Shown piece by piece: positions 36,245-45,195 of a stretch of DNA of 64,000 nucleotides; positions within the stretch are counted from its first letter, which is position 1; each line of letters begins with the position of its first letter. The notes below the pieces were generated by a model. That model ran no database searches. It was given only the letters and a program-made list of their open reading frames with translations, and was not told the origin of the DNA. A program made the translations under genes and the position numbers. This DNA comes from an uncultured Schlesneria sp. (GTDB lineage: Bacteria; Planctomycetota; Planctomycetia; Planctomycetales; Planctomycetaceae), in NCBI GenBank assembly GCA_903899985.1, contig CAIULL010000062.1, forward strand, positions 1 to 64,000, given 5' to 3'.

Positions 36245-38592
36245 TATCCATTTCTACGAGTCGATCAGTGGAAACATCACTCAAGAACTGGTGCCGGGAA
36301 TCATTAGCACACTGCCGTGCTCGACCGCTGATTGATGAACTGACTGGTCTCGACGTCGAGCCCGAAAGAAGGGTGGATGTCTCCGCGTTTAACACGTTGC
36401 TGACGCAGCGAGGGATCAGCCTTGTCGATCAACGGTCTCGGTCAATTACAGAAGTTCTTCCCCGATGGGTTTCCGACGAGAATCTGCCCTGCACATGTCC
36501 ATTGGCTGTTGGATCACCGATCGAAATACTTGGAGAAATCCACGAATTCCTCGTGTCGATAAGGACAAAGTCGTGGAAGGGGTCTGGTGAACAGGGCCAG
36601 AAATCACGCACCGTCAATGGGATTTTCTACACGCCAAAATATATCGTCGATGAGATCGTTCAACAGACGCTTGGTACACGTCTGCTGAATGCGAGTCAAC
36701 CCGAAGGATCGCAAATCACAATCCTTGATCCCGCAGCCGGCTGCGGGGCGTTTCTCGTCGCAGCGTATCGAACTCTGCTGGACTGGCATCTGAATTGGCT
36801 GATTTTGAATGACAGTGCCAAGAGCACTTCCGATGTCGTCAGAACACAAGATGGATGTCAATTGACGTTTAGCCGATGTCAAGCGATTCTCGCGAATCAA
36901 CTGTTTGGCGTCGACCTTGATCCGGCAGCAATTGAAGTCCTGCGGCGATCGCTGTGGCTGATGAAGCTCGAATCCGCTGCACCCGAAAGCTGGCCTGATT
37001 CACTAAGCGATAGCTGGGATTCCCTGAGATCCAATTTCAAGACAGGACATGCGCTGATCGGTCAATCGTTCGCAGATGTCCATTCTCTAAACGATGCCTC
37101 GGCGCCTGAGCAACGCACCGATTCCGAATTTCACTGGGGTCGTGAGTTCCCCAAGGTCTTTGAGAAGGGCGGGTTTGATCTCGTCATCGGTAATCCGCCG
37201 TACCGTCGCGAGCGAGACTTCAAACACGAACTTGACAAAATTGGCGAAACCGCGTTCGGTCGTCAGCACCGATCTGCCCGCATGGACTTGTGGTATTACT
37301 TCGTTCATCGCGGCATGGAACTGCTGAAACAAGGCGGGTCACTCTCGTTCATCACCAATTCCTACTGGATCCACGGAAAAGGAGCCGAAAAGCTGATCGC
37401 CGCACTGCGAGATGAGGCGCACCTGGACGAACTGTTTCTGCTTCGCAACCAACCGATATTTTCGGGGGTTTCTGGTCAGCATGTCATATTCCGCCTGACA
37501 AAGTCGAGCAGTGATTGTGGTACGAAGATCAAGGTCGCCTCGAACAATCGCTCTTTCTCTGCAGAGCCTTTTATCACGGGTCAGGCTCACGTCCGTCAGT
37601 TTGTTAAAACGAAAGAACAATTGTTTCGTGGGGGTCGGCTTGACGTCATGCCACCGCTCGAGGGATTGCTCAATAAGCTTGAGAGTTGTCCCCCGCTTTC
37701 CGAATTCGGAGCCGTCCGGCAGGGGATTGCCGAGAACCCGGCCACCATAAATCGTCGGACACTGGAACGATTCCGCAGCCATCCCCAGGCATCTGGCTGG
37801 ACCGCCGGTGAAGGGGTCTTTTCGCTGCTGTCCGACGAAGTGATTCGCCTTCGCCTTTCACCTGATGAAGGCAAACTTCTGCGACCGTACCATGATCTTT
37901 GCGATCTGGATCGTTACTGGTCTGCCGCACAACCTTCGCGGCAATTAATCTTTTCAACTCGACAAACTTGTCCGGAGATCGAGATATTTCCTCAACTTCA
38001 TAAGCATCTTGAACGATTTCGGCCAATCCTGGAGGTACGTCGAGAAACAACTCAAGGGAGCAACAGTTGGTGGCACCTGCATTGGCCACGTGACGATCAA
38101 ATCTGGCAGTCAGACAAACTCGTTGCCCTTCAAATGGCAAAGCGTCCGAGCGTTGTGGCAATATTTGGACCGGCGTATGTGCCTTTTAGTGCGAATGTCT
38201 TTGTCCGATCGGCGGGTACGCGAGAGGATCTAAGATATTTCTGTGGCGTGCTCAATTCGAAAGCTCTCTGGACCTGGTTTGAACATCACTCAAAGCGCCG
38301 TGGAGTTGGCCTGGAAATTAACGGGCGGACACTCGGACGTGCTCCGATTCGCCGCATCGATTTCGATGCCACGCACGATGTCAGAAGACACGATGAAATT
38401 GTGGAATTAGTCGAATTAAGAGTGCAGTTGTCGTCGACATCCACGACAAAGTCTCAGGGGTCAACCAGCCAGACGAATATAAGGATCATTGAGGTCGAGT
38501 CAAGAATCGATTCTCTGGTTGCCGAGCTTTATGAACTGGACGACTTCGACAGAGAAACGGTTGACGAGATCACAGGTGGCGAAGACCGGTGA
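36241..38592 (+). CDS. Eco57I/type IIG-like DNA methyltransferase (adenine-specific), no nuclease domain seen
   Basis: A 783-residue protein beginning at GTG 36241, within the stop of the upstream PIMT gene (GTGA overlap). After about 120 residues without recognisable motifs comes GIFYTPKYIVDEIVQQTL, then motif I ILDPAAGCGAFL (from Asp163) and motif IV NPPY (318-321), the amino-methyltransferase order of N6-adenine enzymes. GGSLSFITNSYWIHG and LFLLRNQPIFSGVSGQHVIFRL fit the Eco57I methylase core, and the C-terminal half (LLRPYHDLCDLDRYW ... FCGVLNSKALWTWFEHHSKRRG) is a TaqI/Eco57I-like target recognition domain. The N-terminal stretch is shorter than a type IIG nuclease domain and shows no PD-(D/E)xK motif. 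It is likely an orphan modification enzyme or one half of a defence system whose partner is not adjacent. Confidence 0.8.
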   Translation: MISISTSRSVETSLKNWCRESLAHCRARPLIDELTGLDVEPERRVDVSAFNTLLTQRGISLVDQRSRSITEVLPRWVSDENLPCTCPLAVGSPIEILGEIHEFLVSIRTKSWKGSGEQGQKSRTVNGIFYTPKYIVDEIVQQTLGTRLLNASQPEGSQITILDPAAGCGAFLVAAYRTLLDWHLNWLILNDSAKSTSDVVRTQDGCQLTFSRCQAILANQLFGVDLDPAAIEVLRRSLWLMKLESAAPESWPDSLSDSWDSLRSNFKTGHALIGQSFADVHSLNDASAPEQRTDSEFHWGREFPKVFEKGGFDLVIGNPPYRRERDFKHELDKIGETAFGRQHRSARMDLWYYFVHRGMELLKQGGSLSFITNSYWIHGKGAEKLIAALRDEAHLDELFLLRNQPIFSGVSGQHVIFRLTKSSSDCGTKIKVASNNRSFSAEPFITGQAHVRQFVKTKEQLFRGGRLDVMPPLEGLLNKLESCPPLSEFGAVRQGIAENPATINRRTLERFRSHPQASGWTAGEGVFSLLSDEVIRLRLSPDEGKLLRPYHDLCDLDRYWSAAQPSRQLIFSTRQTCPEIEIFPQLHKHLERFRPILEVRRETTQGSNSWWHLHWPRDDQIWQSDKLVALQMAKRPSVVAIFGPAYVPFSANVFVRSAGTREDLRYFCGVLNSKALWTWFEHHSKRRGVGLEINGRTLGRAPIRRIDFDATHDVRRHDEIVELVELRVQLSSTSTTKSQGSTSQTNIRIIEVESRIDSLVAELYELDDFDRETVDEITGGEDR

Positions 38593-38649
38593 TCGAATGA
38601 CGGTCGAAATCAGCAGGCGCAGATCACGATGGTTCAAGCAAAGAATGCG

Positions 38650-38714
38650 AGCAGCCCGACCGCGTCAGGGCGATCGGGCTGCTGGTTCGGTGGCGGGCCG
38701 GGTCGCTCCGCCAC
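38650..38714. terminator. Two adjacent hairpins between convergent genes
   Basis: The first hairpin has 10-bp arms (AGCAGCCCGA / TCGGGCTGCT, 38650-38659 and 38674-38683), the second 7-bp arms (GTGGCGG / CCGCCAC, 38690-38696 and 38708-38714). They lie between the DNA methyltransferase gene and the convergent hypothetical gene. Neither is followed by a T-run, so they may act as a bidirectional barrier rather than as classic terminators. Confidence 0.45.
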
Positions 38715-38741
38715 GAATCAATCTCGTTTGTATTCGGTGAA

Positions 38742-39815
38742 TCAGTTTCGTTGTGGCGTAATCGTGGTTTGACTCGTTTGTTCAATAGGCCGAGCAGTGT
38801 TCGGTCGCGTCGAACTTTCTGCTGAACCAAGTCCATTCGCTTGCGAATTCCAGTTTCGAAATGGAGAGAGTGCTTCGTCTGGTGAAAATGGATGAAGCGC
38901 ATTGGCGTTTGCAAATCGTCGTCGGGCTTCGCCACAGCTGCGGGCAGCCACTTCGATGAATTCTTGCTTACGTTGTTTCGAGATCCCTTCCAATTTGTTG
39001 CCCGTCTGCTCCACCCAGCCGGGATGTTTCACCATGGCCTGCGACATCAGATGGACGAACAGCGTCATTTGCTTGAAATTGCGGTCCGCAATACTGTGAC
39101 TGACCGGCGCGATCACTCGAGCTGCGGCTTCAATCGCCTGCGAGGGAAATTCGACATACACGTCTCCCGAATGAGTTCCGATGATCCGCCCATCTTGCTC
39201 TTTCGAAAACGACGTCTGCACTCGCATTAACGAGCGGGCAATAATTGGCTTCGGCAGCAATGGACTTTTAAAAGCGCCGTCGCAATGGATCATCGTGTCG
39301 GTTGGCGTATGAACGAGAAGTTCCAGCTCACCGACGGAGCCGTCACCGGCGTCAGCGTGGTACTGATTAGGTCCCGTTTCGTGAAGTTGAAATTGAGAGA
39401 TATCCATGGCTCGCCATGTCGAGACTGCGACATCAGGATTTCTTAAGAAATACTCATAAACCGCCGGATCGCATTCAAAAGAGATCGTTGGCAGCTTGCG
39501 AAACATCCCCAGATTCTTGAGGACGGCGTTCGATTTCTGTTGACCCTCTGGCGAAAGTCGCTCGAGACCGAGTTCTGCGATAGACTGTTTGCGCACTGCC
39601 GTCGTTGAACTGCCCGGCTTGACGATTGTCAATCCGGGATACTGTGTCAGTTCTTCATGTTCCGTTTCCCGAACAACGGCTCGGTTATTAACCTGTGCCA
39701 ACCCCTCGGTTGATTCTGGTCCGTCGGCGGCATTGAGCAGTGCCGCCGAGAGACATACCGTCGCACCGCTTAATAACAGGCGCGACCATCTCCCCCGCAG
39801 GAACGAGTATGGCAT
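38742..39815 (-). CDS. Exported hypothetical protein
   Basis: About 357 residues from the ATG at 39815, which has AGGGGGA a few bases upstream and directly opens a signal peptide (RLLLSGATVCLSAALLNAADG); the frame is open to 39842. I do not recognise a family. The mature chain has a polar Ser/Gln/Glu-rich start with TVxxxSSTTAVRKQ, a compact central part (DPAVYEYFLRNPDVAVSTWRAMDISQFQLHETG, GELELLVHTPTDTMIHCDGAF) and a basic C-terminal region with KQRKQEFIEVAARSCGEARRRFA. It lacks membrane segments and Cys pairs, so a periplasmic soluble protein is likely. It is transcribed alone, facing the DNA methyltransferase gene. Confidence 0.65.
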   Translation of the reverse strand: MPYSFLRGRWSRLLLSGATVCLSAALLNAADGPESTEGLAQVNNRAVVRETEHEELTQYPGLTIVKPGSSTTAVRKQSIAELGLERLSPEGQQKSNAVLKNLGMFRKLPTISFECDPAVYEYFLRNPDVAVSTWRAMDISQFQLHETGPNQYHADAGDGSVGELELLVHTPTDTMIHCDGAFKSPLLPKPIIARSLMRVQTSFSKEQDGRIIGTHSGDVYVEFPSQAIEAAARVIAPVSHSIADRNFKQMTLFVHLMSQAMVKHPGWVEQTGNKLEGISKQRKQEFIEVAARSCGEARRRFANANALHPFSPDEALSPFRNWNSQANGLGSAESSTRPNTARPIEQTSQTTITPQRN

Positions 39816-40423
39816 TCCGTGATTCCCCCTGTGTCCGATCATGACGAAGCCAATTGGCTTTCGTCGGCACCCCGGCGACCGGCATCAATGTCGGCCGCGA
39901 TTTTTGACTCAACCTTTACCTTCGAGTGATTTCCGATCGCATCGAAGATAGTTGAGTGCAGGATTCATCGGCATAATCGATACGACCCCGATAGACATAA
40001 TAATTTCTCATGAACATCTATTTTTCATGGGGTTTCGCGCGATTCGTTTCTATGTTTTGTCATGAGTCGAATCTTGAATGAATGCGGTGTTTTCAGTTTA
40101 CCGAAGAACGATCGTCGACAAAGTCAACGCAGTTTGCCAAACGAAACGATGCCCGGTGATTCGTCAATCTTGAGTCAATAATACCGCCGGACGAACGACG
40201 AGAAGATCTGTTCCACCATGTCGAGAAAGTCTTATGAGATCCTCGAGGTCGTCCTATCCCGAATGATTCCTGTACTCTCTGTCATTCAACGCAGGATCAT
40301 TATTGAAAGGGAGATTAAGTCATTGTCGCGAAGAGCACATTGATCCGTTCTATTGTCATCGAAGGACAAAAAACTCTATACAAACAAAAATGCTAACGAT
40401 GACGAACTATTCCAGGATACCTC
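39816..40423. other. Divergent intergenic region (about 600 bp), nothing recognised
   Basis: Lies between the hypothetical exported gene (minus) and the CinA-type gene (plus), so it should hold both promoters. The last 100 bases before 40424 are AT-rich. No tRNA-like T-arm, riboswitch core or hairpin with T-run was found. Confidence 0.35.
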
Positions 40424-40966
40424 ATGAAACAACCGCTTACTGAGCAAATTCAAGAAGTCGCGTCCCTCTTGATGTTGCTTCAGGTCAAAATCGTCTTTGC
40501 AGAAAGCTGCACAGGCGGGCTGATCTCGGCCTCATTAGCAAGAACGCCAGGGATTTCTGAGGTACATTGCGGATCTGCTGTGGTCTATCGACTTGAGACA
40601 AAGTCGGAGTGGCTCGGCGTCTCCGCATCAATGCTGATTCAGCCCGGCCCCGTCAGCGAGCCGGTTGCAAGAGCCATGGCAACAGGCGTCCTTGAACGCA
40701 CGCCAGAAGCAGAAATTGCGGTCTCAATCACCGGCCATCTGGGCCCCAACGCGCCTGATTCCGAGGATGGACTGGTTTTTATTGGCATCGCGACCCGCGG
40801 CAAAACCTGCAGGGTGACAGAACACCGATTACAGAAGTTCCTCGGTGAAAACGAGAACTTCCCTTACCCTGGCGAAACGGAGCGAGAGCAGCGCCAGTGG
40901 CTCGCTGTAACGATCGTCTTCAGCGAGATCGCCACCGTACTTCGTGAAGAATATCTCAGTTTCTAA
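40424..40966 (+). CDS. CinA-type nicotinamide-nucleotide amidohydrolase (PncC-like)
   Basis: A 180-residue protein matching the CinA C-terminal domain. The catalytic Ser28 sits in VFAESCTGGLIS, followed by ARTPGISEVHCGSAVVYRLETKSEWLGVS and AVSITGHLGPNAPDSEDGLVFIGIA, the latter corresponding to the usual TGIAGPxG loop. Members deamidate nicotinamide mononucleotide to nicotinate mononucleotide in NAD salvage. The loop SITGHLGPN differs from the consensus SITGIAGP, which may alter substrate handling. It stands alone on the plus strand, with the convergent Cys-rich lipoprotein gene 5 bp after its stop. A standalone domain like this is common; no N-terminal CinA domain is present. Confidence 0.85.
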   Translation: MKQPLTEQIQEVASLLMLLQVKIVFAESCTGGLISASLARTPGISEVHCGSAVVYRLETKSEWLGVSASMLIQPGPVSEPVARAMATGVLERTPEAEIAVSITGHLGPNAPDSEDGLVFIGIATRGKTCRVTEHRLQKFLGENENFPYPGETEREQRQWLAVTIVFSEIATVLREEYLSF

Positions 40967-40971
40967 AGGTC

Positions 40972-41433
40972 TTACGGCATTGGTGCGGGAGCTGGTGCTG
41001 GTGCTGGCACCGGATCGGGTGCCGTTGCCGAGTCTGATGCTGGACCCGCAGGGCCCTGATGTTGCAACATTTCGTCCATCAGGTCCGCATCGAGGCGTCG
41101 CTGAATGCGTTTTGTGCGAATGGTAGGCGGCGGCATGACGTTGCTGGGAAATTCATACGGAGTCAGCGGTGGATAGAGATAGCAATCGTCGTAGCGATCA
41201 TAACAACCGTTGTTGCAACACCGTTTGCAGAGCAGGCGATTAAACGGACTGCACCAATCGGCTTTTCCCATTCGAGTGATGTCAAATCGAGGGTTGTAGC
41301 ACCGATCGAAATACAAATGAGTGTCGTTGGCGTCGTCAACCACGTTCGCATAGTGATCAAACAGCGGGCAACACTGGCAACCTGACGCCAATGCGAGCAG
41401 GACTGATGCGATCGAAATCCAACGAGTCTTCAT
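40972..41433 (-). CDS. Cys-rich lipoprotein with Pro-Ala tail (hypothetical)
   Basis: About 153 residues from the ATG at 41433: MKTRWISIASVLLALASGC is a signal peptide ending in a lipobox Cys, so it is probably lipid-anchored. The mature part is rich in Cys, Tyr and Asp (CQCCPLFDHY, LCKRCCNNGCYDRYDDCYLYPP) and ends in a proline-alanine repeat (APDPVPAPAPAPAPMP) that looks like a wall- or membrane-spanning linker. The open frame extends further upstream to 41826, but overlaps divergent sequence and lacks similarity. I do not recognise a family; several Cys pairs could form disulfides or bind metal. Confidence 0.65.
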   Translation of the reverse strand: MKTRWISIASVLLALASGCQCCPLFDHYANVVDDANDTHLYFDRCYNPRFDITRMGKADWCSPFNRLLCKRCCNNGCYDRYDDCYLYPPLTPYEFPSNVMPPPTIRTKRIQRRLDADLMDEMLQHQGPAGPASDSATAPDPVPAPAPAPAPMP

Positions 41434-41653
41434 ACAGAACCCCACTTTCCGCCGTTCGGCTTCTTCATGAGATCGACAGACAGGTGGAACGGCCTTGAAC
41501 GGTTTTGCCGGTGTTATCAAGGATCTCAACCGGTCTGACAAATAAAACAGATCCCGACGGAACAGCGGAATCACCTGTTTCACCCATGCTGTAAACACTT
41601 CTGTCAAGGCAATCGACGTTGAGATCGGAAAGTCGTGGCAGGCAGAATCTGAT

Positions 41654-42586
41654 TTGAATGGCGATGTGGTGTGGCTCTTTTTGCTGGTTTCCATAAAATC
41701 GTCGATTCGGGTTCGCCCCCTGAGATCGAAGCAGCTTTCCGTCGAACCCCGCACCAGCAAGGATGGCCGATTGACTCGTTTTGATTTGGAAACCTGGGAT
41801 TCAGGCAGGCTGATCGTTAACCACACGTATGCTGATCTTTTCCAGCGTCACGACTGGCTCACGTTTGCCACAATCTGGTCGCGTACGGCGGATGCCGCAA
41901 TCGCGAAAAAACTTCGTACGGATCGCATTACATTAAAGTTCACGTTGGATGATAATGGTGTTGAGCGCCCGTTCTATATCAAGCGACACGGCCGCTCTTC
42001 CTGGAAGGAATATCTCAAACCGCTCCTTCGGCTGACATGGCCGATCCTCGGTGCTCGTAACGAATGGAACGCGATCAACGATTTTCATCGTGTGGGACTC
42101 CCCACGATGGCTCCCGTTGCATTCGGCCAATCAGGGTCAGATTCGTTCCTTATCACCGAATCATTAGAGAACTGTGATAAGTTGTCAGACGTCCTTGTCG
42201 ATTCGAATAAATCGCCAATTCCCGCGTTGGCCCTTCGGCAGATTTCCTCGAGGGTCGCAAATCTGGCTCGGACCATGCACAACTCGGGTCTCCATCACCA
42301 GGATTTTTATCTAGGCCATCTGATGCAGTCGCAAAAATCTCCCGAAACGATCTACATTATTGATTTGGGACGGGTCCACAAACAAACCCCACTATCCCAA
42401 CGCTGGATCGTTAAGGATCTGGCTCAACTGAATTTTTCGGCCTCGGCCGTCCCGTTGTTAGAACGACTGAGGTTCTTACGAGAATACCTTGGTCATCCAT
42501 TGTCGGGTAAGGACAGACGTCTGATCGCCCGCATTCAGGCAAAGACTAATGCTATCGCGCGACATTCCCGCAAGAATCGACTTTAG
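41654..42586 (+). CDS. LPS/Kdo kinase-like protein (InaA/WaaP family)
   Basis: A 310-residue kinase-like protein. GVERPFYIKRHGRS supplies the nucleotide-binding Lys strand; LHHQDFYLGHLM is the catalytic loop (H-x-D-x-Y-x-x-H-L, as in the HRDLYLCHLL of WaaP/RfaP); YIIDLGRVH carries the Mg-binding Asp; WIVKDLAQLNFSA is the end of the domain. The family phosphorylates heptose or Kdo of lipopolysaccharide core, or other lipid-linked sugars. Planctomycetes do have lipid A, so a role in the outer membrane is plausible. The gene is plus-strand with the divergent lipoprotein gene upstream; the first 30 residues are not conserved and a later start is possible. Confidence 0.78.
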   Translation: MNGDVVWLFLLVSIKSSIRVRPLRSKQLSVEPRTSKDGRLTRFDLETWDSGRLIVNHTYADLFQRHDWLTFATIWSRTADAAIAKKLRTDRITLKFTLDDNGVERPFYIKRHGRSSWKEYLKPLLRLTWPILGARNEWNAINDFHRVGLPTMAPVAFGQSGSDSFLITESLENCDKLSDVLVDSNKSPIPALALRQISSRVANLARTMHNSGLHHQDFYLGHLMQSQKSPETIYIIDLGRVHKQTPLSQRWIVKDLAQLNFSASAVPLLERLRFLREYLGHPLSGKDRRLIARIQAKTNAIARHSRKNRL

Positions 42587-42636
42587 GAATCAATCTTTTC
42601 ACACGCTCAGATCACACTCAGCACTTGTGCCAGCGA

Positions 42637-43950
42637 TTATGACTTCGTGACGACCCGCTCAAGATGCCAATCGCTGATTCCAAGCACCTTCTTCAACCCC
42701 TCGTAGGATTCTCGTCGTGCCGCCAGATCAACAGCCTGTGGATCTGGCCTTCGGACGGAACGTAATAACAGGTTTTTTGGAGTATGCTCGGTCTCGATAA
42801 ACTCCAGCACCTGTGTCTTATATCCGTGTAGTTCCAGAAACTGAGCTCGAAGTGCGTCAGTCGCCAGCGAAGCAAATCGATCCTTCAGAATCCCGTATTC
42901 TGTAAGACCCGGAAGAGTTTGTTTACCGATCGCATGACAGACTTCGTGCTGACAGCAGGGAACCGCCAGTATGGCATCGCTTTCCCATCGCAATGCGGCA
43001 GCCAGGGCATCATCTGTCGCGGTGTCACAGGCATGCAGCGAAACCGCCAGATGAACGTGCTTTGACGGAACGTAACTTTCAATCCTGCCGATATGAAATT
43101 CCAGGCCGTTACAGTTCAATTTCTTGGCAATTCGAGAACAGTCTTCAATGACGTCCGATTTTACATCGAGGCCCACAAGCGACACTTCGCGTTCGTGAAT
43201 TTTCGTCAACAAGTGATGCAGAGCGAACGTAAGGTAACTTTTTCCACAACCAAAATCGACAATGTGGATCGGCCCGGCTGCGGGGAGCTGTGGTAAAATA
43301 TCTTCCACGAATTCCAGATAACGGTTGATTTGACGAAATTTGTGATACATCGCAGGTCGGACCTGACCGCTGGGCAGCATCACTCCAATTTCGATCAGGA
43401 ATGGACAGGGAACTCCCGCAGGAATCAGGTATTGTTTTTGCCGATTGTGGCCTTCACCTTCGGTCGGCTGCTGAGTTGGCGGCTTCCGCTTGATCTTTTG
43501 CGGCTTGCCATAATTCCAGCGAATGGTCAGATCGGCTTCGGTTGTGAAGACGTGTGCATCACCAAAATTCACGCCGAAGACACTCTTTGTCTGCGCAATC
43601 AATTCATCCGCCGTCAGGTTGTCGTGCAACTCTTGCGACTTTGACCGGACTGTCCATTGATACTTCGTTTCACCACCAACTTCGATCAGACGAACAGTGA
43701 TTTTCGAGATCGCCGTCTCTGACTTGGAAAGAGGTTGGCTGAGAACCAGTCTGAGAAACGTCCGGTCACGAAGTGATTCGGCCAGCAACGATGTCAACGT
43801 GGGAGTCGAGGGCTTTTCAGGGCGCGGCTTCTTTTCGCCAGGTTGTGCAGATGCACGGGGCTTCCCGCGAGCGGGACGTTTGGGGACCGGCGGCTTGGAT
43901 GAAGCCCTGGAGGTTATCGGGGCTTTCGATGAAGGCTTCGCGCGTGGCAT
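42637..43950 (-). CDS. SAM-dependent methyltransferase, METTL25/PF13679-like, with basic N-terminal tail
   Basis: A 437-residue protein. Residues 1-50 are a Pro/Lys/Arg-rich disordered tail (SKAPITSRASSKPPVPKRPARGK and following). The middle has a beta-rich part before the methyltransferase domain: IVDFGCGKSYLTFALHHLL is motif I, VSLVGLDVKSDVIEDCSRIA the acidic strand, and VSLHACDTATDDALAAAL plus AVPCCQHEV are the hallmark SLHACD...PCC motifs of the methyltransferase family that includes eukaryotic METTL25. An RNA or protein substrate is possible; the basic tail fits RNA binding (inference). The GNAT gene upstream ends 5 bp before the start, suggesting cotranscription. Confidence 0.82.
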   Translation of the reverse strand: MPRAKPSSKAPITSRASSKPPVPKRPARGKPRASAQPGEKKPRPEKPSTPTLTSLLAESLRDRTFLRLVLSQPLSKSETAISKITVRLIEVGGETKYQWTVRSKSQELHDNLTADELIAQTKSVFGVNFGDAHVFTTEADLTIRWNYGKPQKIKRKPPTQQPTEGEGHNRQKQYLIPAGVPCPFLIEIGVMLPSGQVRPAMYHKFRQINRYLEFVEDILPQLPAAGPIHIVDFGCGKSYLTFALHHLLTKIHEREVSLVGLDVKSDVIEDCSRIAKKLNCNGLEFHIGRIESYVPSKHVHLAVSLHACDTATDDALAAALRWESDAILAVPCCQHEVCHAIGKQTLPGLTEYGILKDRFASLATDALRAQFLELHGYKTQVLEFIETEHTPKNLLLRSVRRPDPQAVDLAARRESYEGLKKVLGISDWHLERVVTKS

Positions 43951-43955
43951 ACTGT

Positions 43956-44396
43956 TTAATAGGTCTCTCTAGTTTGCAGGAACAATGCTTTCTTTTCACC
44001 GGGCAAAGTGAAATCGAATCCGCACCTCTGGAAAAACTCATCCGAAGAGGTAATCGCCATGACTTCAAATACGTTCAGTTTCCTGGCCTGATCAATACAG
44101 GCGATGACAAGGGCTTTGCCGATCCCCTGCCCTTGATGATCGGGCGATACCGCCAGGCTTCGCAACTCGGCAAGTTTCACTGAGTAGATTTCCAGTGCGG
44201 CAAATCCAACGATTTTCTTGCCAATCACGGCGACAAAACCGTGCCTTGTCAGGTCTTCCAGTTCATCGTGTGTTCGCGGCAACAATCGACCTTGTTCGAC
44301 AAACGGTTCGATGAACTCTCCCAGTGCTTCAACATCCCGTATCGTGGCGGCACGAACGACGAACGATGGTTTAGTTTGAGTGCGCGACGACGGCAT
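43956..44396 (-). CDS. GNAT-family acetyltransferase (N-acetylglutamate synthase-like)
   Basis: A 146-residue single-domain GNAT protein. VRAATIRDVEALGEFIEPFVEQGRLLPR resembles the start of ArgA-type N-acetylglutamate synthases (with LLxR), and AELRSLAVSPDHQGQGIGKALV is motif A, containing the acetyl-CoA loop QGQGIG. VFEVMAITSSDEFFQRCGFDFT matches the ArgA C-terminal half. Short, single-domain ArgA proteins exist in other phyla and acetylate glutamate at the start of arginine synthesis; without other arg genes here this is only a suggestion. It lies 5 bp upstream of the methyltransferase gene and about 30 bp downstream of the cyclophilin gene, so the three minus-strand genes may be cotranscribed. 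Confidence 0.8.
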   Translation of the reverse strand: MPSSRTQTKPSFVVRAATIRDVEALGEFIEPFVEQGRLLPRTHDELEDLTRHGFVAVIGKKIVGFAALEIYSVKLAELRSLAVSPDHQGQGIGKALVIACIDQARKLNVFEVMAITSSDEFFQRCGFDFTLPGEKKALFLQTRETY

Positions 44397-44423
44397 GGGG
44401 ATTACAATTCAAATAAAGTTAGA

Positions 44424-45041
44424 CTATTTCTCGACGATCGTCACTTTCTTGACACCATCGAGTTTAGGAAATTTTTCGTTCAGATATTCGTTGCCTCGGG
44501 ACATCAGTTCGAACTGGTCCGGCTTCTCTCCGTACTCGCTGTTGATGTTGTCAACCACATCCATTCCCTCGACCACTTTGCCAAACGGAGCAAATCCCTG
44601 GGAATCGAGCGACGAGTTATCTTTATAACTGATAAAGATCTGTGATGAACGGGAATTCGGCAGCCCCAGCTTGGCAAACGTCACAAATCCACGTTTGTTG
44701 GATTTCACCACGGGATCGTCTCTCATTTTGGCATCACGCCATTTGGCCGCGATCTTGGGATCACCACTGATCCCGAATTGAACCATAAAACCCGGAACGA
44801 CTCGAAAGAATTTGCAGTCGTCGTAAACGCCCGTCGTGACGAGATGATAAAACCGATCCGCTCCGATCGGTGCCCATTCTCGTTCGACGTGAATCACAAA
44901 ATTACCCGCTGTTGTCTCAAACTTTGCATCGAACGTCGCGGGTGCCTTTCTTGGCTTTGCCCCCTCTTGTCCCAAGAGATTCAATCCAAACGCGATGACG
45001 ACTCCACAAGTCACGAGAATCGACCAGCCACTGTGTTTCAT
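44424..45041 (-). CDS. Exported cyclophilin-type peptidyl-prolyl cis-trans isomerase
   Basis: A 205-residue protein with a signal peptide (WSILVTCGVVIAFGLNLLGQ). The cyclophilin core includes FDAKFETTAGNFVIHVEREWAP, DRFYHLVTTGVYDDCKFFRVVPGFMVQFG (the FxRVxxxFxxQ active-site segment), RGFVTFAKLGLPNSRSSQIFISYKDN and FAPFGKVVEGMDVVDNI. It catalyses proline isomerisation during folding, here in the periplasm. Single-domain length with a small C-terminal extension. Standalone ribosome binding site AGGAGG is visible just upstream of the ATG (as CCTCCT on the plus strand at 45046-45051). It is the first of three minus-strand genes that may form an operon. Confidence 0.92.
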   Translation of the reverse strand: MKHSGWSILVTCGVVIAFGLNLLGQEGAKPRKAPATFDAKFETTAGNFVIHVEREWAPIGADRFYHLVTTGVYDDCKFFRVVPGFMVQFGISGDPKIAAKWRDAKMRDDPVVKSNKRGFVTFAKLGLPNSRSSQIFISYKDNSSLDSQGFAPFGKVVEGMDVVDNINSEYGEKPDQFELMSRGNEYLNEKFPKLDGVKKVTIVEK

Positions 45042-45195
45042 TGTTTCCTCCTGAAATCAATTCGGTTTCGTCATGACCTAAGGCCGAGTTGGCGAGGATT
45101 TTATCTCGAAACAGGTTCACAATGAAGGGACTTTCAGATCGAACCAGATAAACCTCAATCAACTTGATCGGTCGAGCCAGCCAAATCCCATTCGC

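Noticed and set aside
36241-38592. BREX PglX or a complete type IIG restriction enzyme
   Set aside because: Too short for PglX, no other BREX genes nearby, and no nuclease motif in the N-terminal 120 residues.
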